From the NCBI GenBank assembly GCA_017436705.1, contig JAFSCP010000036.1, forward strand, positions 147,067 through 211,066: a DNA stretch of 64,000 nt, read 5' to 3'. Each line of letters begins with the position of its first letter. Position 1 is the stretch's first letter. The notes under the pieces are model-generated. The model ran no database searches, was not told the DNA's origin, and saw only the letters and a list, made by a program, of their open reading frames with translations. Positions 42,483 to 51,043 of this stretch are shown one piece after another. Made by a program: the position numbers and the translations under genes. Source of the stretch: Bacillota bacterium. GTDB lineage: Bacteria; Bacillota; Clostridia; Peptostreptococcales; Anaerovoracaceae.

Positions 42483-43085
42483 ATGAATAAAAGAGAAAAA
42501 GAAATAAAAAGATATTCTGAATTAAATCAGCTTGCACAGCCGGGCGGAATTGTTATCTTCGGAGGTGAAGATGACCTGGATATACCTTTATGTGAGCTGA
42601 AACAGGCTTTTGATCTTGATGTCAGGATTTATAACCGCAGTATCGGAGGTCTGAGTCTTGATTCCGCAGCAGAAATTTATGATTTATGTGTATCGCCACT
42701 TAAACCTGATACTGTTCTTCTGCACATAGGTGCCGATGATATTGATATGTTCAGGACATCTCCTCCGTCCTTTGAGCAGAAATATCTCAGCCTTATCTCA
42801 CATATCAGGTATAAGAACCCTGGATGCCGTATCGGTATACTGTCACTTCGCAATTACGACAATAATAATGTTACAGAAGAATTAAACCGCAGACTCAGAT
42901 ACATTTCACAGTCAGAAAACTGCGAATTTGGTGATATATCAGATAAGACAGTATGGAATCCACATTGCACGCAGGACATCGTTTCATTTGTACATTCTTA
43001 TGGTTATGTGCGTCCCCTTTCCGGAAAACGACCTGTATCCAATCTTGTAAACTTATTGTTCTGCTGTGAACCAACTGGTTTTTAA
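42483..43085 (+). CDS. SGNH-like protein lacking the catalytic serine
   Basis: A 200-aa protein with SGNH/GDSL architecture but altered blocks: block I reads IVIFGGEDD (no GDS serine), NRSIGGLSLDS resembles block II, and LLHIGADDI replaces the GxND block III. No catalytic Asp-x-x-His was seen at the C-terminus. If the fold is correct, this is probably a non-catalytic binder or an enzyme with new chemistry. CAGGAGG precedes the ATG. It ends in VNLLFCCEPTGF. Confidence 0.6.
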   Translation: MNKREKEIKRYSELNQLAQPGGIVIFGGEDDLDIPLCELKQAFDLDVRIYNRSIGGLSLDSAAEIYDLCVSPLKPDTVLLHIGADDIDMFRTSPPSFEQKYLSLISHIRYKNPGCRIGILSLRNYDNNNVTEELNRRLRYISQSENCEFGDISDKTVWNPHCTQDIVSFVHSYGYVRPLSGKRPVSNLVNLLFCCEPTGF

Positions 43086-43094
43086 TCAACAAAA

Positions 43095-43130
43095 AGAAAA
43101 GAAACATCTCTTCTGAGATGTTTCTTTTCT
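43095..43130. terminator. Bidirectional terminator
   Basis: GAAACATCTC-TTCT-GAGATGTTTC perfect 10-bp stem flanked by A-rich and T-rich tracts, between convergent genes. Confidence 0.88.
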
Positions 43131-43142
43131 TAATATCATAAT

Positions 43143-43970
43143 TTATTCTTCGTGAAAATCTGTTTCTTCATTCTGCGGATTTTCTTCTACTGTGTACTCT
43201 GCATGAACAACATTTTCAGGTTCATAATCATTTACAACTACCAGTCTTTCAGTTGCCAGTTCGTAGAATGCAGTCTGTGCAGTCAGTGAATATGCGTCCA
43301 CAATCAGTGCAGGCAGTGCAAGCAGCAGAGTTGTGATGATTCCGCCGATAGTGCCGCTTGTCGGTGATATTGCAACATAAATTGCTTCAGGAAGTGATGC
43401 AAGCATATACCATCCTAAGAAAGTCAGCTGAAGCCAGAAATATCTGCCCTTGTTGCCGTTCATGATTCTGCAGCTTTCCCTGATACACTGGCTTGGTGTC
43501 CATGTAGGATTATCCACCATGATATAGAACGCCTGACTGTATCTGAAAGAAGCAACGATACCCGGAATGATGAAAAGCAGTGACCAGAGCAGTACCTTTA
43601 CACCAACCAGAATAGAAAGTACGAAAGTTCTGCTGAAATTGCTGAACCCTTCAAACAGAAGAGTGTTGTCGCACTTTCTTGCTCTGAAGAAAGTCAGCAG
43701 GAACATGCTGATACCGAACTGAAGAGGTCCGCCGATAATCAGCGAATAGATGCTTCCGCCGAAACCGAAACTGGTTTCAACTACCTCTCCTTCGTAGACT
43801 TCAACCGGATAGTCATATGCGAAGAAATAATCGAGAAACGACATAACCCCTGTTGAAAGTAAGTAATAAATCAATACTCCGAGCACCACAGGCTTCCAGT
43901 ACCCTGTAAGCGCATGTCTTGCAATCTCACGTATTTTATAAGCTGGTTCCATTACAATATGATTCCCCAT
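43143..43970 (-). CDS. DUF975 family membrane protein
   Basis: A 275-aa polytopic protein with five or six TM helices. It contains the DUF975 hallmarks: IREIARHALTGYWKPVVLG at the start, then KVLLWSLLFIIPGIVASFRY and NPTWTPSQCIRES. Function unknown. The C-terminus is acidic and cytoplasmic. GGGAGG precedes the ATG. Confidence 0.85.
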   Translation of the reverse strand: MGNHIVMEPAYKIREIARHALTGYWKPVVLGVLIYYLLSTGVMSFLDYFFAYDYPVEVYEGEVVETSFGFGGSIYSLIIGGPLQFGISMFLLTFFRARKCDNTLLFEGFSNFSRTFVLSILVGVKVLLWSLLFIIPGIVASFRYSQAFYIMVDNPTWTPSQCIRESCRIMNGNKGRYFWLQLTFLGWYMLASLPEAIYVAISPTSGTIGGIITTLLLALPALIVDAYSLTAQTAFYELATERLVVVNDYEPENVVHAEYTVEENPQNEETDFHEE

Positions 43971-44006
43971 AATTTTCCTCCCTTTTTGAAATTAAAAAAT
44001 TTATTG

Positions 44007-44035
44007 TTGCAATTATACTATTTTTGTAATATAAT
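44007..44035 (+). promoter_or_regulatory. Promoter of the TPP-riboswitch transcript
   Basis: TTGCAA (44007-44012), 17-nt spacer, TATAAT (44030-44035). The expected start, about 44042, coincides with the 5' edge of the riboswitch. Confidence 0.75.
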
Positions 44036-44040
44036 TGCAA

Positions 44041-44152
44041 GCGTGCTAGGGGAGCTTTTGCTGAGATTTACCGGCAGTACGGCTGACGAGCTTTGAGACT
44101 GCGGATAAACCCTCATTACCTGATCCGGCTAATACCGGCGTAGGGAAGCGAT
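44041..44152 (+). promoter_or_regulatory. TPP (thiamine pyrophosphate) riboswitch, THI element
   Basis: Carries the conserved thi-box segments: GGGGAGC near 44049, CTGAGA near 44061, and ACCTGATCCGGCTAATACCG (about 44118) then GTAGGGAAG. Binds TPP to turn off the downstream thiamine transporter. The internal arm (TTTACCGGCAGTACGGCTGA) is variable in the class. A hairpin over the ribosome site is its likely output. Confidence 0.97.
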
Positions 44153-44216
44153 TATATTGTTACTTTTTAAGATGCAGCATGCGGCATCAGTGTATTCACA
44201 CAAAGTAACCGGTTCC

Positions 44217-44233
44217 CCTCCTATCAAAGGAGG
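44217..44233 (+). promoter_or_regulatory. Hairpin that sequesters the thiT ribosome site
   Basis: CCTCC (44217-44221) can pair with GGAGG (44229-44233), the Shine-Dalgarno of thiT, with a 7-nt loop; seven T follow before the ATG. It would act as a translation-off switch, and the T tract also gives it terminator character. Confidence 0.75.
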
Positions 44234-44240
44234 TTTTTTT

Positions 44241-44786
44241 ATGCAGAAAAATAATTCAACAACAAAAAACATTTACTGTATGGCCCTCTGTGCCGTACTG
44301 ATTGCTCTGTCAATCTCACTTAACCAGATCAAAATCATTCCGATGCCTTACGGCGGGTCCCTTACCCTGTTCAGCATGCTTGCTGCAACGCTCACAGGAT
44401 ATTTCTGCGGACCTAAATGGGGCATCAGCTCAGGTATTGCTCTGGGTATTCTCAATATTATCTATGACGGATATTTTCTTCATCCGGTGCAGATTCTCCT
44501 GGATTACTTCCTGGCCTTCGGATGCCTTGGATTTTCAGGCTTTTTCAGGAATATGAAAGGCGGTCTTTACACAGGATATTCCGTTGCTATTACCTGCCGC
44601 TTTATCTGCAGTTTCCTTTCCGGCTTCGTATTTTTCGCATCTTACGCGCCTGAAGGAATGAATCCGGTATGGTATTCTTTTATCTACAACATTCTCTACA
44701 TCTGGGGCGAAGGAATCCTGACGCTGGTTGTCCTCTGCCTGCCGCCGGTAAAGAGTGCGCTGGCAAGACTGAAAAACCAGTTTTAG
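44241..44786 (+). CDS. thiT: Thiamine ECF transporter S-component ThiT
   Basis: A 181-aa protein with six TM helices. KIIPMPYGGSLTLFSML and YFCGPKWGISSGIALGI are ThiT-type features, and the C-terminal helix contains FIYNILYIWGEGILT. ThiT binds thiamine with high affinity and docks onto the shared ECF energising module (not in this window). The upstream TPP riboswitch supports the assignment. ATG at 44241 is after GGAGG and seven T. Confidence 0.95.
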   Translation: MQKNNSTTKNIYCMALCAVLIALSISLNQIKIIPMPYGGSLTLFSMLAATLTGYFCGPKWGISSGIALGILNIIYDGYFLHPVQILLDYFLAFGCLGFSGFFRNMKGGLYTGYSVAITCRFICSFLSGFVFFASYAPEGMNPVWYSFIYNILYIWGEGILTLVVLCLPPVKSALARLKNQF

Positions 44787-44808
44787 TGTTAAAATTATAA
44801 CATGCCCA

Positions 44809-44837
44809 TTGATTATCTGTGAGGAAAGTAGTATAAT
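44809..44837 (+). promoter_or_regulatory. Promoter of crt
   Basis: TTGATT (44809-44814), 17-nt spacer, TATAAT (44832-44837), 37 bp before the ATG. Confidence 0.7.
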
Positions 44838-44874
44838 TAATTAACTATATTTTCACACGAAAGGAACCCAAAAG

Positions 44875-45651
44875 ATGTATCAGACAATTAAGTATGAAGT
44901 AAAAGAAAACATCGGATATGTTACAATCGCAAGACCGGAAGCTTTAAACGCTCTTAACAAGACTGTTCTTGAAGAATTATTCGACGTATTCAATAAAATC
45001 GACGCAGACGAAGCAGTACGCGCTGTAATCCTCACCGGCGAAGGCAGATCCTTCGTTGCAGGTGCAGATATCGCTCAGATGAGCACTTTAACAGTTGCAG
45101 AAGGCAGAGCTTTCGGCGCATACGGCCAGAAAGTTATGAACTTCATCGAAAAGATTGAAAAGCCTGTAATCGCTGCAGTTAACGGATTCGCTCTCGGCGG
45201 CGGCTGCGAAATCGCTATGGCATGTGACTTCAGAATCGCTTCCGCAAAGGCTAAATTCGGTCAGCCTGAAGTTGGTCTTGGAATCACTCCAGGTTTCGGC
45301 GGTACTCAGAGATTATCCAAGCTTGTTGGCAAAGGCATGGCTAAGATGCTCATCCTTACTGCTGATACAATCGGTGCTGAAGAAGCTCTCAGAATCGGTC
45401 TGGTAGAAAAAGTTGTAGAACCTGAAGAACTTATGCCTGTATGCGAAGCAATCGCAAAGAAGATTGCATCCAAGGCTCCTATTGCTGTTGCAATGTCCAA
45501 GACTTGCATCAACAAGGGCTACCACCTTGACCTCTTCTCCGGCTCCGCTCTTGAAGCTGAAGCATTCGGCGGCTGCTTCGGAACAGAAGACCAGAAAGAA
45601 GGCATGAAGGCCTTCCTCGAAAAGAGACCTGCAGAGTTTAAGAACAGATAA
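44875..45651 (+). CDS. crt: Short-chain enoyl-CoA hydratase (crotonase)
   Basis: Hydration of crotonyl-CoA to 3-hydroxybutyryl-CoA (or the reverse in butyrate formation). The 258-aa protein shows the crotonase fingerprint AGADIAQM, the oxyanion loop NGFALGGGCEIAMACDFRIA, and the two catalytic glutamates in GQPEVGLGITPGFGGTQR. Heavily biased codons indicate high expression. No other butyrate-pathway gene (hbd, thl, bcd) is in the window. Confidence 0.93.
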   Translation: MYQTIKYEVKENIGYVTIARPEALNALNKTVLEELFDVFNKIDADEAVRAVILTGEGRSFVAGADIAQMSTLTVAEGRAFGAYGQKVMNFIEKIEKPVIAAVNGFALGGGCEIAMACDFRIASAKAKFGQPEVGLGITPGFGGTQRLSKLVGKGMAKMLILTADTIGAEEALRIGLVEKVVEPEELMPVCEAIAKKIASKAPIAVAMSKTCINKGYHLDLFSGSALEAEAFGGCFGTEDQKEGMKAFLEKRPAEFKNR

Positions 45652-45672
45652 TCAATAATTCAAAAAATGTTT

Positions 45673-45701
45673 AAGGGTATGACCATGACGGCCATACCCT
45701 T
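45673..45701. terminator. Terminator after crt / catabolic operon
   Basis: AAGGGTATG/CATACCCTT 9-bp stem with a short T tract on the plus side and TTAAACATTTTTTG on the minus side; serves both convergent transcripts. Confidence 0.75.
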
Positions 45702-45712
45702 TCGTTTTATCA

Positions 45713-46882
45713 TCACTTATCTAAGTAGTTCATTGCAAATGCAACATGTGTAGCAATACCTACCGGAATACATCTTTCATCAAAAACAACTTTAGGATTA
45801 TGTGAAGGATATCTCTGTTCCGGGTCTTCAAGAGCACTTCCTACATGGAAATACACTGAAGGTACTTTTTCCGCAATAAATGCAAAGTCTTCGCATCCCA
45901 GACTTTGTCTGTCAGCAATCTGCATTTCAGGAGCAATTTCTTTGATTGTATCAATCAAGAGCTGTGTCATTTCCCCATTATTATTAAGTGATGGCACATC
46001 TGTCAGGAATGTTACAGTTGCTTCTGCATTGTATGCCTTGGCAGTATATTCAACAACTTCCTTAATTCTTCTCAGCAACATTTTTTGTACTTCCGGAGAA
46101 TAACTTCTGACAGTACCTTTCATCTGAGCAGTATCAGGAATCTGATTAGTTGCAGTTCCTGCATGGAAATAACCTATAGATAACACGGCCGGTTCAATTG
46201 TTTTTACCTCTCTTGCAATCAGTTCCTGAAGTCCAAGATGAATGTGAACAGCTACATTGATCGGGTCTACGCCAAGATGAATAAACGCACCGCCATGACA
46301 GCTCTTGCCCTTTACATCGATTACAAATTCACTGGCTGCCGCCATCTGTCTTCCAGGTCTGAATGCATATACACCCACAGGATGGTCAGGTGCTATATGT
46401 ATTCCCATTGCAGCATCAACCTTCGGATTCTCAAATACACCGCTTTCAATCATAAGTTTTGCCCCCTGAAGAATTTCTTCTGCAGGCTGGAATAACAATT
46501 TCACAGCTCCGTTCAATTCTGATTCATATTCTTTAAGAAGTTTGGCTGCACCAAGAAGCATGGCAGTATGAATATCATGTCCGCATGAGTGGTTAAATCC
46601 AGTTACCGATTTAAACGTTAAATCAGTAAGTTCTTCACCAGGAAGCGCATCCATGTCTGCACGCAATGCAATTACCTTGCCCTTTGATGGGTCGCCTACT
46701 AATGCAGTAACGGCGCCCTGACAAGGATGCTCAGGTTCATATCCCCATTCTTTAAGTTTCTGTGTTACAAATTCAACTGTGAGAGGAAGATTTAATCCAT
46801 GTTCTGCATTCTGATGAATATGCCTTCGTATTTCAATAATCTCAGGTGCTATTTCATTAGCGCGGTCAATATATTTTTTCAT
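45713..46882 (-). CDS. M20-family amidohydrolase
   Basis: A 389-aa M20D-type metalloamidase: ALRADMDALP with the first zinc ligands, GFNHSCGHDIHTAMLLGAAK, KLLFQPAEEILQGAK (catalytic glutamate), and LGCEDFAFIAEKVP. Homologues include N-acyl-amino acid, hippurate and indole-acetyl-amino acid amidohydrolases. Last gene of the sigma-54-controlled operon, so its substrate is likely the N-acylated (or amide) form of the compound handled by the rest of the operon. Confidence 0.9.
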   Translation of the reverse strand: MKKYIDRANEIAPEIIEIRRHIHQNAEHGLNLPLTVEFVTQKLKEWGYEPEHPCQGAVTALVGDPSKGKVIALRADMDALPGEELTDLTFKSVTGFNHSCGHDIHTAMLLGAAKLLKEYESELNGAVKLLFQPAEEILQGAKLMIESGVFENPKVDAAMGIHIAPDHPVGVYAFRPGRQMAAASEFVIDVKGKSCHGGAFIHLGVDPINVAVHIHLGLQELIAREVKTIEPAVLSIGYFHAGTATNQIPDTAQMKGTVRSYSPEVQKMLLRRIKEVVEYTAKAYNAEATVTFLTDVPSLNNNGEMTQLLIDTIKEIAPEMQIADRQSLGCEDFAFIAEKVPSVYFHVGSALEDPEQRYPSHNPKVVFDERCIPVGIATHVAFAMNYLDK

Positions 46883-46905
46883 AAAAACCTCCCTATAACA
46901 AACCT

Positions 46906-47697
46906 TTAAAAGGTCACCATATTTTCCCAGCTAAAACGGGAATCCTGTACGCTGTATTTACCGCCTGATACCTGAATATCAAATCCTGTTATATAACTGC
47001 ATGCATCAGAAGCCATAAATACTACTGGTTTAGCTATATCTTCAGGCTGTCCAAGACGGCCGAGTGGCACGTTCTGAATATATAAATCTCTATTGCGTGC
47101 ACACATTTCTTTCGTCATTTCAGTTTCAACCATACCCGGCTGATAACCTACTACTCTTATTCCGTATGGTGCAAAATTGGCTGCAATTGACTTGGTGAAA
47201 CTGCTGACCGCTGCCTTTGAAGCCGCATATACAGAACCTCTTGTATGCGGAATGTTCACAGTATATGAGGATGCATTAATGATAACTCCACCTCTGCCCT
47301 GTTTAATCATATGTTCACCTGCGATTCTACATCCTTCAAAAACTGCATACAGATTAGTTTTCATCACACGATCGTAGTCTTCTACCGGGAAGTCCAGTAC
47401 AGTGTGGTGCAGGTCAACTCCTGCATTATTAATCCACACATCAATCCCACCATTTTTCTGTGCAATCTGCTCAGCCATATCTTCAAGCTGTTCTTTGTTG
47501 GTTACATCTACCTGATATACGTCCAGATTAAAGCCCTTGGATTTCGCTTCTTCTTGTGTTGCCTTAAGTTTTGCTTCAGACGTACCACATATGGAAACAT
47601 TTGCACCTTCATTCAGAAATTCAAAAGCAATCGCTTTGCCGATACCAGCACTTCCCCCTGTAATTAATACACTTTTATCTCTTAAATTAAGCTCCAT
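46906..47697 (-). CDS. SDR-family oxidoreductase
   Basis: A 263-aa NAD(P)-binding enzyme: ITGGSAGIGKAIAFEF cofactor loop, NNAGVDLHHTVL, catalytic Ser in NASSYTVNIPHTRG and YAASKAAV (Tyr-x-x-x-Lys), and a C-terminal SGGKYSVQDS. Probably oxidises a hydroxyl to a ketone in the operon's pathway. Ribosome site GGGAGG. It shares only general SDR features with the SDR at 50005-50778, so they are not recent duplicates. Confidence 0.9.
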   Translation of the reverse strand: MELNLRDKSVLITGGSAGIGKAIAFEFLNEGANVSICGTSEAKLKATQEEAKSKGFNLDVYQVDVTNKEQLEDMAEQIAQKNGGIDVWINNAGVDLHHTVLDFPVEDYDRVMKTNLYAVFEGCRIAGEHMIKQGRGGVIINASSYTVNIPHTRGSVYAASKAAVSSFTKSIAANFAPYGIRVVGYQPGMVETEMTKEMCARNRDLYIQNVPLGRLGQPEDIAKPVVFMASDACSYITGFDIQVSGGKYSVQDSRFSWENMVTF

Positions 47698-47715
47698 GTT
47701 AAACCTCCCTATTAA

Positions 47716-48528
47716 TTACTTCAGGCCAAGAATTTCCCTTGCCTCATCAGGTGTCGCAATTTCCCTGCCGAATTCTTTAGCAAGTCTTGCTACACGTTCA
47801 ACCAGCATTGCGTTACTTGCCGGAACGCCTTTGCTGTAAAAAATATTATCCTCAAGGCCTACTCTTACATGACCGCCAAGTGCAATGCCGAGCATTGTTG
47901 TAACAATCTGATTCTTTCCCACACCGGAAATATTCCATTCGGAACCTTCCGGGAGCATATTGATAAGATGTGCAAGCTGCGCTACATCTGCTTCCTGTGC
48001 GCCTTTGAGGCCCATGATAAAGTTGAAGTACATAGGCTCCTTAAGCAGACCTTTTTTCTTCAGATCCTTGGCTGCCAGAATCATGCTTGTATCAAAGATT
48101 TCAAGTTCAGGCTTGATGTCTTTTTCAATCATCATTGTTGCAAGCTTTTCAACTACGTCAGGAGCATTGGCATAAATGCTTGTAGCAAAGTTACATGAAC
48201 TTGTAGTCAGGCTGGCCATTTCCGGATTGAACCAGAGACCTTTGCTTCTGTCTTCAAATTCTACACCAGCGCGGCCTCCTGTTGAAATCTGAACGATAAG
48301 CTCAGGGGCTTTCGCCTTTATTTTATCGTGGATTTCCTTGAAAATTGCTGCATCGTGAGTGTTTTTGCCATCAGGTGTTCTTGCATGTACATGTACTACA
48401 GATGCACCGGCCTTATAACAGGCCAGCGCATCTTCAGCAAGTTCATCTGGTGAAATAGGTACATACTGATTCTGCTCTTTTGTAGGCAGTGAACCTACCA
48501 GAGCTGCTGTAATAATAAGTTTTTTCAT
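47716..48528 (-). CDS. BKACE (3-keto-5-aminohexanoate cleavage-like) enzyme
   Basis: A 270-aa protein of the beta-keto acid cleavage family (DUF849): KLIITAALVGSLPTKEQN, zinc ligands in VVHVHARTPDGKNTHD, and the conserved VRVGLEDNIFYSKG near the end. These enzymes cleave a beta-keto acid with acetyl-CoA to acetoacetate plus a new acyl-CoA; Kce in lysine fermentation is the founding member. Which beta-keto acid is used here is unknown; the operon lacks the other lysine-fermentation genes (kal, kamA, kdd). Confidence 0.93.
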   Translation of the reverse strand: MKKLIITAALVGSLPTKEQNQYVPISPDELAEDALACYKAGASVVHVHARTPDGKNTHDAAIFKEIHDKIKAKAPELIVQISTGGRAGVEFEDRSKGLWFNPEMASLTTSSCNFATSIYANAPDVVEKLATMMIEKDIKPELEIFDTSMILAAKDLKKKGLLKEPMYFNFIMGLKGAQEADVAQLAHLINMLPEGSEWNISGVGKNQIVTTMLGIALGGHVRVGLEDNIFYSKGVPASNAMLVERVARLAKEFGREIATPDEAREILGLK

Positions 48529-48561
48529 TATTTCACCTTTTCTTTTTTTATTTCTAAGAGA

Positions 48562-49944
48562 CTAAATGCCCATCATTGTTCCCACAACGAGTCCGATAAC
48601 TACGATTAAAGAAATAATTCCGTAGATAGGAAGCTGGAATTTTAACCACTTAGGGTAGTCAATCTTTGCAACACCGCAGCAACCCATTAATACAGAAATT
48701 GTAGGGAAAATTGTGTTGGAGAAACCATCACCGTACTTGAATGCAGAAATCATAACTTCCTTGCTGATTCCAACTACTTCACATAATGGAGAAAGAATTG
48801 GAATTACTACTGCTGCCTGACCGGAACCGGAAGGAATAAACAGGTTAACTGCAGTATTGAAGATGTAGAGGAAGATACCACCGAAAGTTTCGCCCATAGC
48901 TGACATAGGCTTTGCACAAGCATTAATGATTGTGTGAATAATACCACCATCTGTAAGGATAACAGCTATTGCACTGGCAATACCAATAAGTACACCACTG
49001 TATACCATAGCTTTGCAGCCATTTACGAAGGATTTTACAATATCATTCGGATGAATTCCTGCGATTGCACCACTTAATAATGCAACTACCAGAAGAGTTG
49101 CAGGTAATGTATCTGTAGCCCATGATAATTTAATAGTACCATAAGTGTACACAGCAAGTCCTGCAATTAAGAGACCAACGATTGTAAGATCTCTCCATGT
49201 TAATTCATCATTGAATGAAGCTGTTTCGTCAAATTCGAAACCATATACATAACTCTTTGTAATATCATTACGGATTTTCTGACAATATCTATATGTGAAA
49301 ATGATGTATGCCGCAAGGCAAGCAACCATAATCACAGATCTGAAACCGAAGTTAGATAAAGGTTCAACACCTGCCAGATTCTGTGCATACTGTAATGTCA
49401 GAGGACACATAGGTGATGCAGAGAAACCTACATAGCATGCCCCAAAAGTCATTGCAATTGCAACAATTGGGTCAAGTCTTAACTTACGAGCAAGAATCAT
49501 TCCCAGTGGTACAAACGCCAGTACAGCATTGATTACCACACCTGTTGCCCCAAGAATAGCCATAATAATCATAATAATCGGGAGCAGAAGTAATTCGTTC
49601 TTACCCAGCTTCTGCATGAGTTTGCTGAGAGACTTATCAAGAGCGCCAGTGTCATTTACAACCTGGAAGAAACCGCCAACAAGTAAGATAAGGAAAATCA
49701 TTGAGTTTCCTTTTACAAGACCTCTTGGAATTGCTGTCAGAAATTCCATTACGCTTGTTGGGTTGGAATCAATGTAGTGGAATGAGTTAGGGTCAATTGC
49801 TGTCTTTCCTGTAGCTTCGTTCATAACAGAATCATATGTACCTGCAGGCACAATGTATGTTAATATTGCCGCAATACAGATAAAGCAGAAAACAATAACA
49901 TACGTATCCGGGAATCTACGTGTCTTTTTCTCGTTCTTATTCAT
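48562..49944 (-). CDS. YfcC-family (AbgT/DcuC-like) carrier
   Basis: A 460-aa protein with about 12 TM helices, of the YfcC branch: FPDTYVIVFCFICIAAILTYIVPAGTYD, FLILLVGGFFQVVNDTGALDK, SAFKYGDGFSNTIFPT. Known relatives transport dicarboxylates, amino acids or p-aminobenzoyl-glutamate-type compounds. ATG at 49944 follows AGGAGG. Second gene of the operon; likely imports the substrate. Confidence 0.88.
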   Translation of the reverse strand: MNKNEKKTRRFPDTYVIVFCFICIAAILTYIVPAGTYDSVMNEATGKTAIDPNSFHYIDSNPTSVMEFLTAIPRGLVKGNSMIFLILLVGGFFQVVNDTGALDKSLSKLMQKLGKNELLLLPIIMIIMAILGATGVVINAVLAFVPLGMILARKLRLDPIVAIAMTFGACYVGFSASPMCPLTLQYAQNLAGVEPLSNFGFRSVIMVACLAAYIIFTYRYCQKIRNDITKSYVYGFEFDETASFNDELTWRDLTIVGLLIAGLAVYTYGTIKLSWATDTLPATLLVVALLSGAIAGIHPNDIVKSFVNGCKAMVYSGVLIGIASAIAVILTDGGIIHTIINACAKPMSAMGETFGGIFLYIFNTAVNLFIPSGSGQAAVVIPILSPLCEVVGISKEVMISAFKYGDGFSNTIFPTISVLMGCCGVAKIDYPKWLKFQLPIYGIISLIVVIGLVVGTMMGI

Positions 49945-50004
49945 AATTTGCCTCCTCATTTGATAATTACTAATTTCCAAAATACACCCATTGCATACAA
50001 TCAA

Positions 50005-50778
50005 TTAGTCAATCAGACGACCACCTTCAATATAAAGTGTATGACCTGTAATATATCCAGCCAGCTCGGAACAAAGGAATAATGCCGGACCAACCATTTC
50101 TTCCACTTCACCGAATCGGGCCATCGGAATCTTAGAAATAAGTTCGTTGTATTTTACCGGGTCATCTAAATAATGACGTGTCTGGTTTGTCATAACATAG
50201 CCTGGTCCGATTGCATTTACACGGATACCATAAGGTGCCCATTCATGTGCAAGTACTTTGGTAAGCTGTACTATTCCGCCCTTTGTGGCTGCGTAAGGAG
50301 CAAGGTTACAATGTCCTCTCGCTGCAGATACAGAAGCAGTATTCACGATATTACCAAAACCCTGCTGAATCATCTTTTTACCTACTGCCTGCGCCATGAG
50401 AAAAATGCCTTTAAGATTGGTATCGCTTATTTTGTTCCATTCTTCTTCTGAAAATTCTACAGCAGGTTTTCTGATGTTCATGCCGGCATGGTTCATTAAT
50501 ACATCTATTTTTCCATACTTATCATAAATTACGTCCACTTGTTTTTTTACTGTTTCTGCATCGGTAACATCAATAGCTATCGCCATACTGTCTCTTTTTA
50601 AATCTCCAAGTTCTGAAATAACGTTTTCAGCGCTTTCAAGGTCTCTGTCGATTGCAATTACAGTTGCACCACATTCAGCAAATCCTTTTACCATACCTTC
50701 CCCTATACTTCCAGCGGCTCCGGTTATCAACACCACCTTTCCTTCATAGTTTAATGCATTTCTGTAATTCATCTTCAT
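50005..50778 (-). CDS. SDR-family oxidoreductase
   Basis: A 257-aa SDR: LITGAAGSIGEGMVKGF, MNHAGMNIRKPAVEF, Ser/Tyr/Lys catalytic set in NTASVSAARGHCNLAPYAATKGG, and C-terminal TGHTLYIEGG. First gene of the sigma-54 operon; ATG at 50778 or 50772, after AGGAGG. It would act as a hydroxy-acid dehydrogenase together with the second SDR. Confidence 0.9.
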   Translation of the reverse strand: MKMNYRNALNYEGKVVLITGAAGSIGEGMVKGFAECGATVIAIDRDLESAENVISELGDLKRDSMAIAIDVTDAETVKKQVDVIYDKYGKIDVLMNHAGMNIRKPAVEFSEEEWNKISDTNLKGIFLMAQAVGKKMIQQGFGNIVNTASVSAARGHCNLAPYAATKGGIVQLTKVLAHEWAPYGIRVNAIGPGYVMTNQTRHYLDDPVKYNELISKIPMARFGEVEEMVGPALFLCSELAGYITGHTLYIEGGRLID

Positions 50779-50822
50779 CGCCCTCCTTCAACGCTGGGTT
50801 TGATTGTTTGATTATATATTAA

Positions 50823-50837
50823 GCAAAATGCGTGCCA
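50823..50837 (-). promoter_or_regulatory. Sigma-54 promoter of the SDR-YfcC-BKACE-SDR-M20 operon
   Basis: Minus strand TGGCACGCATTTTGC, a match to the consensus TGGCACG-N4-TTGC. It lies 45 bp before the SDR ATG. Confidence 0.94.
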
Positions 50838-50939
50838 TAAAAAAATAAAGGTTCTGCATTTCTTAGCATAACCTTTATTTTTCAACGTTTTCAGCCTGTA
50901 TTCATATGGTTGTATTGTTCAATTAAACTTTAACAATAT

Positions 50940-51043
50940 TTCTAAAATTTCAGAACAATAGTATGGTAATATTCTTTTATATCACTGTTTCCAACGGACC
51001 CAGGTATTTCTTAATTTTTATAATGTATTCTAATATTTTAGAA
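50940..51043. promoter_or_regulatory. Two palindromic activator sites upstream of the sigma-54 promoter
   Basis: TTCTAAAATTTCAGAA at 50940-50955 and TTCTAATATTTTAGAA at 51028-51043 have the same TTCT-N8-AGAA architecture; the second has perfect six-base arms. Their centres are about 118 and 206 bp upstream of the promoter, and 88 bp apart. The second abuts the stop codon of the activator gene. They differ from the TGTT-type sites at 31.2 kb, as expected for two different activators. Confidence 0.7.

Noticed and set aside
45713..48528. Lysine fermentation (kamADE-kdd-kce-kal) cluster
   Set aside because: Only a BKACE-family protein is present; aminomutase, 3,5-diaminohexanoate dehydrogenase and the ammonia lyase genes are absent.
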